Shown here one piece after another: positions 55,327-64,000 of a stretch of DNA of 64,000 nt; positions within the stretch are counted from its first letter, which is position 1, and every line of letters begins with the position of its first letter. The stretch is from Dendrocalamus latiflorus (taxonomy: Eukaryota > Streptophyta > Magnoliopsida > Poales > Poaceae): assembly GCA_017311315.1 (NCBI GenBank), contig CM029666.1, forward strand, positions 31,630,749 through 31,694,748, given 5' to 3'. A program made the position numbers and the translations under genes. The notes under the pieces are model-generated. The model did no database searches. It saw only the letters and a list, made by a program, of their open reading frames with translations, and was not told the origin of the DNA.

Positions 55327-58300
55327 ATGAGCGAGGTGTTCGAGGGCTACGAGCGCCAGTACTGCGAGGTCTCCGCCTCCCTCTCCCGCAAATGCACCGC
55401 CGCCTCCGCCCTCCAAGGAGGTCGGCCCAAGAACCATGTCCCGATCTTTCTTTACTAAATCTTAGCTTCTCGCTTCCAATTGCCTAGCTTTCTTATGATT
55501 TCTCGGGATGCTTGTTTATCTTCTCTGCAGAGGAGCTGAAGCACGAGGCGTCGGAGATCAAATCCGGCATCGATGGCGCCGAGGCACTGGTAGGAAGCCC
55601 CTTCTTCTTTGTAACCAACTAGAACAATATCTTCTCGATCCAAACAGATTTGCCTAAGGAGTTTGATTGATTTATGGTAAATCAAGGAAGGGTTTGTATT
55701 TTACACCGATCACGGACATATTTCGATTTTGTAGTATTACATTATTTTGTAAATCAAGGGAACATTCTGTTTTTACTTTTTAGGATTTGGTTAGTGCACC
55801 GGAGATCAAATCCGGCATCGATGGCGCCGAGGCACTGGTAGGAAGCCCCTTCTTCTTTGTAACCAACTAGAACAATATCTTCTCGATCCAAACAGATTTG
55901 CCTAAGGAGTTTGATTGGTTTCTGGTAAATCAAGGAAGGGTTTGTATTTTACACCGATCACGGACATATTTCGATTTTGTAGTATTACATTATTTTGTAA
56001 ATCAAGGGAACATTCTGTTTTTACTTTTTAGGATTTGGTTAGTGCACAAACGAATTGCTCTTTTCTAGGATTAAATTGCTGTATGTATCGATAGGAGATT
56101 GCTTTGTGGCAGTCGGTTAGTGTTTGTGTAAATCAGTGATTGGATATGTTGGAACGTTGAGAATGTGGTTTTTCTTTTCCAGATAAGGAAGATGGATCTT
56201 GAAGCAAGGAACCTCCAGCCAAGCGTGAGGGCTGGGCTCCTGACGAAGCTGAGGGAGTACAAGTCAGATCTTAACAACCTGAAGGGAGCGTTGAAGAGGA
56301 TCACTACTGGTAATGCCCAACAAGGAGCGAGAGAGGAGTTGCTTGAGTCAGGAATGGCAGATACATTGGCGGTATGTTGCTTATTCTGAATTCATGGATG
56401 ATTCCTACTTTGAAAGTGAATCGAGATTGTTGGTTGATGGATCTATCTGTGAACCAGTATTTAATTGCTTATACATACCAGAAATGATAAACACTAAATA
56501 CCTGTCTGTTGATAGAGGAGTGAGTGAGGTATTAAATCCCCCTAATCTTGGTCAGTGCTAATTTATGTTAATTCTCCTCGAAGCTGCAGCCTCAGAATCA
56601 GATTACTAATCCACTATGGCTTTGTTTCGATAGAGGAGTGAGTGAGGTATTAAATCCCCCTAATCTAGGGCTAAACCAAGCGGATTGGGAAAAAATACAT
56701 GGGGGTTTCACTTTTTTTAATTCCATAGTATTTTGGGAAAAAAATACATGGGGGGATTCACTTTTTTTAATTCCGTAGTATTGGACTATTGGGTATGCCC
56801 CAAATATCCTAGTGGACATACCGATGCAGTTTCCATCGCTACTTTTTTACACATGTTCCAAGGAATGCGGAGTAGATCATGTTAGGATATGCTTGTAGGA
56901 TGTTTCATAGTGAGTGCATGCATCATAGACGCTCTCTGAATGGCGAAAAACATATTTCCCTGTGCTGTTTGTCAAATATATGTAGCATCAATATTTGTTG
57001 AAGTAGGTTAATGTCAATTTACAAATTCTGAAGAATGCTATTGTATAGCATGGATGAACCAAACTTTCTTTCGGTCGATATGTAATGAATGCCTACTTGC
57101 CTAGTGTATGTTAGTGATTTTATGCCTATGTGCGCAAAGTGCTAATATATGCTGTCCGGATGACTCTATGTGATATATCTGAGAAAGGGCTGAGAGCCTG
57201 AGAGGATAAATATGAAGCAATCTAACCATATCATCTTGCAACATTCATATTTTCATCGGCTCCGAGGTTCTTGTTCTAACCATACCATCTTGTGACATTC
57301 ATATTTTGATCAATTCTAAGGTTTTTCTCCTTTCCCACATGCATACGTCGAGTCATTGATCTTAGGCTCTGTTTGGCATTGCTCTTCTGAAAAGTGTTTT
57401 TTTTTCTAGTTTTGGATATAACAATTTGCTGGAAGCATCCTTTTGGAGCCCTAACATCAAAATCGTACTAGAATTGGTAAAGAATCCCATAACTAACTAG
57501 ATTCCAGAGCGCAGCATAGCAACCACAAACTGGCCCTTAGTTTATATTACATGTTAGTTACAGCCATTTAAGCTTCAACATTGTTAATCAATAGTTGTCC
57601 ATCCCAGGAAAGTCCAATGATGTATTTGGATGTTCAATAATGCAGGTATCTGCTGATCAAAGGTCAAGCTTGCTCAGGACAACAGAAAAGCAAAACCAAA
57701 CAACTGATAAAATCAGAGATAGTCATAGAACTATGCTGGAGACTGAAGAGCTTGGAGTCTCCATCTTGCATGACCTGCATGGGCAGCGCCAATCTCTCTT
57801 ACATGCTCATGATACAGTAAGTAACTATTTATCTTATTCTCCTTGCTTGTACCAATTGGTTTGTTTTGCGCAACTCATTTATTTTATCTCAAAATATTAC
57901 TAAGCTGGAGTGCTATGCAATGTGTATGCAATTTGCTTAAAGGAAATTCTGTTGAGATCGTTAACAAAGTGTGACTCTACCTGAAATGTGTTTTGTATTA
58001 GATGAAGTATGGTTTTCTGTTATAGCCTATTGACAAACAAATATGTATGTGTACAGGTTTGTTTGTATACTTGTATGTATTAAGCCTTTTCATATCAGTA
58101 AATGAGATACTAGTGCAAGAACTACAACCTAACTTATTTAACTAGGTTTACAGGTTCCTTGCAGTATGTACCTTGCTTGGATTTCACTCATTGTTTTGTA
58201 TTTCTTATCGTGAATGAACCCTTACTACTGTTTTTCATCCCTCATTCCTCCTTATAAATGAACCATTACTACTGTTTTTCATCCCTCTTTCCTTCGTATA

Positions 58301-59217
58301 AATGAACCCTTACTACCGTTTTTCATCCCTCTTTCCTCCTTATAAACTGTTTTATTTGTGACTGATGTAGTGGAGAAAAACACACACACACACACACACA
58401 CGCACATGCACACATGCACACGCTTTGGAAATTGGTGAACCACTAAAGCAATAATGTAAAACACCCCCAAAAGTCAATTATAGTTTGATAAACCCCTCAA
58501 TAAGTTATTTTGTTGCATTTTCCTACTGTTTTTTCTCTGTGCGCATTTACCAAACTCACTTTGAAATGCAGGTGTATTTTTGCAATTTTTCCCTGATGTT
58601 TTGTTTGATGCTAGATGAAGAACCTTTTCAGTTCGTAATTAAATTACGAATCTTTATCTCTCAAACGTAGATAGCATCATCATGCTTGCACAGGTTGTGT
58701 TTCTCTCTGAGTGTTTTCTTGGTGTCTTAATAGAGCTAACTTCTGTTGTGCTACAGAGCATGAACTAGAAGAAGTATACCAATACTATGCAAGTGTACAA
58801 GATCATATAATGTTTCAACTTAGATTAGTTACTCATGGTATAGACTTGTTTCTTCAATTTTAACCGGTCAGAGTACAGAACTTGAGTTCAAACAAATATG
58901 GGCAACACGATGATGACATAGCCCATAAGGTGGCACAGCCGTGAAATATAGCCACCATTACCAAAATGACTTATACCATATTCTACTACTGTGTGTGACT
59001 TCTTTTCGGGCTGCACATATCTTCTTTTTGACCCTTGTGATTCAAATCTTGCTTGGTACTGCAGTTGCACAGCGTGGATGACAACATTAGCAAGAGCAGA
59101 AGGATCATGGGAGCCATGGTGAGGAGGATGGATAGGAACAAGTGGATAATCGGTTTCATTATAGCCCTCCTTGTCTTGGCGATCCTAGTAATCCTGTATT
59201 TCAAGTTTGTGCGCTGA
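55327..59217 (+). CDS. VTI1: VTI1-type v-SNARE (Qb-SNARE, vesicle transport)
   Basis: This membrane-anchored SNARE acts in fusion at the trans-Golgi network, prevacuolar compartment and vacuole. Five exons with GT-AG introns: 55327-55420, 55531-55589, 56183-56371, 57646-57816, 59065-59217. They give 221 aa, the same length as Arabidopsis VTI1 proteins. The N-terminal three-helix domain covers about residues 1-90 (MSEVFEGYERQYCEVSASLS). The Qb SNARE motif spans about 125-190, with the zero-layer Gln at 161 in DLHGQRQSLLHAHDT. A single C-terminal anchor spans about 198-217 (WIIGFIIALLVLAILVILYF). The start is the first ATG in the leader, in a good context (CGCCATGAG). Part of exon 2 and its donor is tandemly duplicated in intron 2, and introns 3 and 4 contain local repeats. 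The reading frame is intact. It is probably transcribed divergently from eL42, with a hAT element between them. Confidence 0.97.
55553..56048 (+). repeat. 248-bp tandem duplication including VTI1 exon 2 end and donor site
   Basis: Copy 1 is 55553-55800 and copy 2 is 55801-56048. They differ at only about two positions (TTGATTGATTTATGG versus TTGATTGGTTTCTGG), so the duplication is recent. The unit holds the last 37 bases of exon 2, its GT donor and the first part of intron 2. The exon 2 acceptor is not duplicated. Confidence 0.93.
56513..56790 (+). repeat. Paired short direct repeats in VTI1 intron 3
   Basis: GATAGAGGAGTGAGTGAGGT and the following TTAAATCCCCCTAATCT occur at 56513 and 56629. 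Next to the second copy, AAATACATGGGGGTTTCAC and TTTTTTTAATTCC repeat with a 56-base offset (56692, 56748). This looks like a rearranged or tandemly inserted small element. Confidence 0.75.
58213..58344 (+). repeat. Three-copy 44-bp minisatellite in VTI1 intron 4
   Basis: Units start at 58213, 58257 and 58301. Each begins AATGAACC and contains TTACTAC, TTTTTCATCCCTC and CTTATA or GTATA, with a few substitutions between copies. Confidence 0.92.
58380..58423. repeat. (AC)n microsatellite in VTI1 intron 4
   Basis: ACACAC run at 58380-58401, followed by imperfect CACATGCACACATGCACACG. Confidence 0.9.
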
Positions 59218-59785
59218 GGGATTCCTTTGCATTGGACAGTAGTTTTCTACTTCAATCCGGACTGAGCAAGATAGCTGTGAATTTTAGCTTCTATCACCAC
59301 TCTTCGACCCGTGCGTGTTTTTCCGGTTTTCCTTTTTTTACCTTTTGTAGAGAGCATCATTATTCTATGGCTGTGCTGAATGTGTTGTGAGATAACAAAG
59401 TTCAGATGGTGGGACAGAGTTATGCAAGTATACTGGATTTTATTTTGAGTTGGACGAACAATCGGAGTTAAGCAGTTCTGGCGATATTTCCCTCATGTCT
59501 TCGGTGTGCTAGAGAAGTATGGAGGCTTCAGCTTCTGATTACGATTAGGGCAAGCTTTCTTGAGAAGCTATTTTTGGGTGGATTTTTTTCGGCTGTAACT
59601 GATAGCTTATAGTTGTGATTGATGACTTTTAACTCTAGTGTGCGTTTGTACGAATGAACCGAATATTGAAAAGCCATTTCGAAAAGACGATAGAGAGACT
59701 ATGTCATTTGTTTATTCAGAAGAAGACATAAGTTGAAAAGAGAGGCCTTTATTTTGAGGGGTGGTCCTTTCAATGGCTCTAAGGC
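59218..59785 (+). other. VTI1 3' UTR and flank
   Basis: No coding feature. 59580-59700 contains a small AT-rich repeat-like block (GGCTGTAACTGATAGC...CTTATAG). Confidence 0.5.
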
Positions 59786-59825
59786 CTCAACAGGAATCAG
59801 GAAGAGTTTCTAGGGAAGAAATGAA
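59786..59825. repeat. Left arm of a near-perfect 38-bp inverted repeat
   Basis: CAGGAATCAGGAAGAGTTTC and the following TAGGGAAGAAATG (about 59791-59823) are found inverted at about 60774-60812. The enclosed 950 bases contain the 165-bp MITE at 60472-60636 and no gene. Confidence 0.85.
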
Positions 59826-60471
59826 GCTAAAAAAACCTCCAACATGGGACCCAACGACAAATCAGATCCCCTTATGCTTCATGGGAGCGAACTGCTGCTG
59901 CTGCCAGACATCTGGCCATGGAATTCCATTCGTGCAAACCATCATGATAGTGAAGGTGCACGAGCTTAGTTATTATACGGGATTAACAGCCAGGTTTCAT
60001 TTCATGAACACGCTCTGTATACAACTTCAGTTCCACTGTTTTGAATACCCCAGAACACACTTGGCTCATTACGCCTAGCATTTTGTGGGCCGGATATTTT
60101 ACCTTATAAACTAGCAAATCAATAAGGGTTCTATTTGATTAGGCAGCACCTGAATCGGACTGACTAGGAGGAGTAGAGATCAAAGATGAACGATCACCGA
60201 TCGAGTATAGGACAATTGGTTAAATGCAGCAGTGTGGCTAGGCAAATAGTTAGTACTAGTTTGTTCTTCCGTCGTGCTTGTTCCCCTTAAGATCAAGGCA
60301 AAAAAAAGCAAGGTGTCTCCATCAAGAAGAATATTGTCACACCTGAGCCCGATCTGATAAACATTGGAGAGGAGGCGAGGAATGGCTTGAGCTGGTTAGG
60401 GAGCAACTCGGGTCTGCCACTTGAGCTAAATTCATCTGAAGGGGATACAAATGGAGTCATGGGCACGAGCA

Positions 60472-60636
60472 ATGGCGGAACCAGGTCTAGGGCTATCTAG
60501 ACTGTAGCTCGAGGTCTGGCAACCAAAGTTTATATAAGATTCATGAAAAATCATATAAAAAAGGAGTTAACTCAAGAATTGGCCTAAGAGCAGCTGGTCC
60601 AGTCCAGAGCTTAGCCTTGGGCTGGTTCCGCCCCAA
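60472..60636. mobile_element. 165-bp MITE with 10-bp direct flanking repeat
   Basis: Inverted ends TGGCGGAACCAG (left) and CTGGTTCCGCCCCA (right) are flanked by GGCACGAGCA at 60462-60471 and 60637-60646. A 9-10 base target repeat suggests a Mutator-like MITE. Sequences starting with a GGCGGA(A/G)CCAG end are common small elements in plants. Confidence 0.8.
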
Positions 60637-60773
60637 GGCACGAGCAGTGTGTGTTGTGTGCACTGTATGGGTGTGGTCCAATGGTTAGTGACAAGCTATC
60701 CAATAGAATTGACACAAAAAAAAAACCATCTATATATTGTTCTTCCCCACCTCTCGCCGCTGCTGTCCCGCCT

Positions 60774-60814
60774 CCATTTCTTCCCTAGAAACTCTTCCTG
60801 ATTCCTGTTTGATC
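60774..60814. repeat. Right arm of the 38-bp inverted repeat
   Basis: CATTTCTTCCCTA followed by GAAACTCTTCCTGATTCCTG is the inverted match of 59791-59823. The surroundings (CTCTCGCCGCTGCTGTCCCG) look like a gene leader, but no convincing gene follows. Confidence 0.85.
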
Positions 60815-62110
60815 TCGCATTGCGGTGATTCGTTTGCGAGCGATCATGAGAAGCTACTAGTTTGTGGATTGGTGTCGTGTCTAAATAAACAAGAATACTA
60901 TAAAGAACTAGGTTTTTTTAATTGAGAAGAAAGTAGGCATCCAACTTAATTAAGAAAAAAAAATGGGAATCCAACTTCAAGAAAAGGACTTACCTAGGTG
61001 GCATACGCCTTCAACCTAGTCCTAGTCTCACGTCGCAGCAAATTCCCTGTCTGAAGCAACGGGACGTGGCGTGACAAATATTTGCCTTGAAGAATTACGT
61101 ACCTGACATGCAGTAAGTATTGCGATCATGAACCCATAAAACGCCCGAACTAATTTACGTCCGCCCCTAACGAATTGCTCCTTGCGGGCGCTATTTGATG
61201 TCGACACGCACACCGCACAGCACTGCGTGATGTGACACGTAGTGTTATTGCCCAAAGACCCTATTCCTTCGACCATTCTCTTCCCTCTTTTCTTCGGACT
61301 ACCTGGCCAAATAGATGGATCCATGCCTTGTAGGCACGACACGGTTGATCTTATTAACTAAACGGGTTGTATTGTATTGATTCGGACACATGTAGCATGA
61401 TAGGTCAAAGATGACCTGTATAGCACATAGGCCTACGTTGCCTTCGTCGTGTGTTCCTTGGCGCCCGCACCTTCGACATCGGGCCTCCGCTATGCGTTGC
61501 CTGGCGCCTGCACCACCATTGTCAATGTTGACACGGGTGAGAGGGAGAGAGTGGAGTCAGGAGCCCAAACCACGAGAATAGGAGGCGGGGGGGGGGGGGG
61601 GGAGGGAGGTGGTGGCTGCTGAGCGGTAGAGCATGAGAGGGAGCAGGCGCCAGGAGGGAGGAGGTGGTGGACAAGCTAGGGAGGGAGGAGTCGAGGAGGC
61701 AGCGAGTCAGCGACTGAGTGACAGAGTGCGAGAGGGGGTAGGCGGCTCCGTGGCTAGGAGGGAGGAGCTGTGGAGCTGAGGAGGCAGCGGCCGGGTTGGG
61801 GAGGGAGGAGGCGATGATCGAGTGGCGGAGTGCAAGAAGGAGCAGGCGTCAGGGAGGCGAAGATGAGGGGTTAGGAGGAGGCCGTGGTGGTAGGCCATGT
61901 CGTGCCATGCCCGACCAAGCACGGTACTATTAGTGACGTGTCGGGCTAGCCCACCGTGCAGAGGTGCTAGTCCAAGTATGGCACAGCTGGTCGTGCCGGG
62001 GTGTCACAGTCTGTTTAGTTGTGGACCATGCCATGACCATGCCATGTGTTGTGGTTACAGACCAAACAGAGAGAGAGAGAGTATGGTAGTGGAGAGTTAG
62101 GTGAGTAATG
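60815..62110. other. Intergenic stretch, purine-rich block and G-run
   Basis: A 16-base G run lies at 61587-61602. It is followed by a purine-rich block (61600-61880) with phrases GAGAGGGAGCAGGCG, GAGAGGGGGTAGGCG and GAAGGAGCAGGCG repeated. 61320-61440 and 61890-61990 carry GCACGACACGG / GTCGTGCCGGGG motifs like the subterminal parts of the hAT element at 53.6 kb, so this may be a hAT derivative. No gene. Confidence 0.4.
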
Positions 62111-63470
62111 CTTAGGGTTTCCCCATAGCCTGTATCGTATATATATATCCACATGGGGAGTGTTTTTACAGCAGTACCCTTACATTTGAGTATCCCTCTC
62201 AGGGGTATTTATGTCATTACACATGTCCCATTTTGGGCCTTACAGCCTCCTAATAGGCCGACTGGGCTTAAGTGGGGGCCACCCCTACAACAGGAGCCTC
62301 TCATGGTGACGGGCTTCACGGGCCGAAGCCATGTTGCCGAGCCATTTGGCCCCCTCCGTCCCTACGGCCTGTGAACTTCTGTATTGTTTGATGAAACCGT
62401 ATGGCCTGGTATAATATCCGCTCCGCAGCGAGGGTATAGCGTTGGACGGGTTGACGGAGCCATCCCCGCCCGCAGGGCCCTTCAATGGCGGGGTCAAAGT
62501 CGTAGTCGCAGCGGAGACGTGCTCTTATCGCAGACTAGTTGAGGCGTCTGGCAGGGCCAGCTCCCGTGCTAGACACCGTAGCCGAGTGCGGGGGACCCCG
62601 CCCGGAGACGAGTCCGAAGCGGGTTCATCGCGGAGGCCCAGAGTCGTTATCCTAGTGCCGGCGCGAATCGCGCCGACCCCTGGGATGTCAGGAGGTGGGC
62701 GGCCGTAACCATGCACGCTGCCCCAATGGGAGAGTATGCGTGGCGGGGCACGATTGGTGCGTCGTGGCCTGGCAGCGGTTGCACGACCGCGGTCATGCGT
62801 CCCTTCATGAGAGAGATGGGACGCATGGCAGGATGCTATCGGTGTGTCGTGCGCTGTCAGGCGGCTTGCATCTGCGCTCTTTCGCGTGCCAGTGGTTGCG
62901 CTCCTCAATCACAAGGGGCCGAACCGCCAGGCACCCGCCGGCTGCACTCCCGTCGATTCGTCGTATGAAGAGGAAGCCAGATCCCCGGTGTGTAAGGCCG
63001 AGTTGGAGGCCCAGCCGGACCCCAGAAACAAAGGCTGAAGTAGGCGTCGGGCCGTCCCGAGCCACCGAAGTCTTTCTGCCGAAGCGGAGGCCCCGTTGAA
63101 GTTGCTGTTGAGGTTGACTGGCCCATGGCTTGCCGCTGCTGCATTGATGGCCCCGAAAATTGCGCCGACACGTGCCGGAGGATGCACCACGCCGTGCAAC
63201 CTGTATTTATTCATGAGGGAGCATACGCATGGCGGGATGCCATTGGCGCGTCGTACGCTGTCAGACCCTTGCACTACTGCGATCGTGTATGACACGCGTG
63301 GGCGGCTACAGCATTTCGGCTTCGATCGTGGGGGAGGCGAGCAGTTCGTCTCTCGTCGGTTACACTTACCGGCGGTGCAGGAGATGAAGGGGCTTTAAAT
63401 ACCCCCTGTGGCACCACATTCGCGTCTCCTCCGCACGCCTTCTGGTCCCTCCTCCTGTGCCCTGCTTTCT
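62111..63470 (+). mobile_element. Probable 5' LTR and leader of a Gypsy-type element
   Basis: This GC-rich, gene-free stretch precedes the Gypsy-type ORF. It contains two related blocks (about 62740-62850 and 63225-63295, sharing CATGGCGGGATGC-like and GCGCTGTCAG phrases). A TATA-like CTTTAAATACCCC at 63392-63404 is followed by a CTCC-rich leader, typical of LTR promoters. The LTR ends were not fixed. Confidence 0.5.
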
Positions 63471-63522
63471 TGCCTTCCTTGCCGCCGCACTGCCCCCATC
63501 GTCGTCTAGTTCCCGAAGAGCG

Positions 63523-64000
63523 ATGGCACACGGCGAGGAGCACGCTTAGAAGGTCGGTGACAACGCCATCTCCCAGCGGTCCTCGCCGCTCGAGGTGGAG
63601 TACACACTCGAGAGGCACGATTCCACGGCGGTAGACAACTGGTGGGTGGCGACGGAGAAGATAGAGGTCCCGTGCTCCCGCATCTTGGGCCCCACGCTTG
63701 CGACGGAGGAGACAATCCGCACGCTGCTGCGTGAGGGGAAGCTGTCGGACCGCCGGGAGATACGACTGCCCGCTAGCGACAAGACAGAACCACGCCCAGA
63801 GAAGTCGGAGGCGATCATCTTTGTCACCTACTTCGAAGCCGGGCTTCGCATCCCGGCCATCATGATTGTCGGCGACGTCTTGCGGACCTTCGGGCTGGAG
63901 CTGGCACAGCTAACTCCGAACGCGTTGGTCCACCTTGTTGTGTACAGCTGGGCCCTGCACATGGAGGCATGCTGGCCCAGTGCCTCGATGTTCGCATTTC
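63523..64000 (+). pseudogene. Gypsy-type transposon ORF (plant Transposase_28-like), partial, one stop
   Basis: The frame starts at ATG 63523 (MAHGEEHA), meets a TAG at 63547-63549, then stays open to the window edge. It contains EAIIFVTYFEAGLRIP, DVLRTFGLELAQLTPNALVH and YSWALHMEAC (63805-63970). This is the pattern of the 'putative gypsy-type transposon' N-terminal domain found ahead of gag-pol in grass retroelements, with a phrase of the type 'F..GL.IP......L...GL....L.PN'. The early stop, or use of a later start, means it is probably not functional. It continues beyond the window. Confidence 0.7.

Noticed and set aside
62285..63827. Many frames of 60-134 aa on both strands
   Set aside because: GC-rich LTR and leader of the Gypsy-type element. 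Only the plus-strand frame from 63523 shows a recognisable domain.

Overview
This is nuclear DNA from a grass (Poaceae), probably a panicoid relative of maize, sorghum or millet, although the species cannot be fixed from the sequence. The evidence is four intron-bearing or typically plant genes with GC-rich first exons, abundant LTR retrotransposons of grass type, and many small inverted-repeat transposons. No rRNA, tRNA, CRISPR or bacterial-type operon was seen.

Layout. 1-24.3 kb is a retrotransposon graveyard. It holds a minus-strand element with a tRNA-Met-type primer site (1-3034), a GC-rich Gypsy-type LTR (about 4.1-5.77 kb), and a long minus-strand SIRE-like Copia element ('B', 5.8-22.3 kb). 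The right LTR of B is split by a second Copia element ('A', 13127-21837, target duplication TAATC). Element A itself contains a further LTR with its own primer-side stub and a solo LTR (17846-19957, target duplication ACAGG). A worn Copia LTR lies at 23.5-24.06 kb. 24.77-29.98 kb is a complete nine-exon vacuolar processing enzyme (legumain) gene. 30.8-34.4 kb is a decayed MULE transposase followed by a Copia LTR. 35.98-36.50 kb is a 512-bp hAT-type MITE with a perfect 8-bp target duplication, lying just upstream of a small arabinogalactan-peptide gene (36.77-36.94 kb). The 3' flank of that gene is duplicated about 1.9 kb downstream. 39.8-45.9 kb holds two unrelated decayed Copia elements.

The genic right half holds a ribosomal protein eL42 gene (minus strand) and a VTI1-type v-SNARE gene (plus strand, 55.33-59.22 kb). 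They appear to be arranged head to head. I place the eL42 ATG-only first exon at 53347-53349, which gives a 6.5-kb first intron that has collected a chimeric LINE tail and a 2.08-kb Harbinger-like element. That element carries two exons of a SEN1-like helicase, with their intron, and a frameshift. A 1.65-kb internally deleted hAT transposon sits in the eL42/VTI1 intergenic region; without it the two start codons would be about 0.32 kb apart. The window ends inside a Gypsy-type retroelement (ORF from 63523).

How the genes relate: they are independent housekeeping or secretory-system genes (vacuolar protease, vacuolar/TGN SNARE, ribosomal protein, cell-surface proteoglycan peptide), not a pathway cluster. 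The most interesting content is structural: nested insertions with readable target duplications, gene-fragment capture, and local tandem duplications inside genes.
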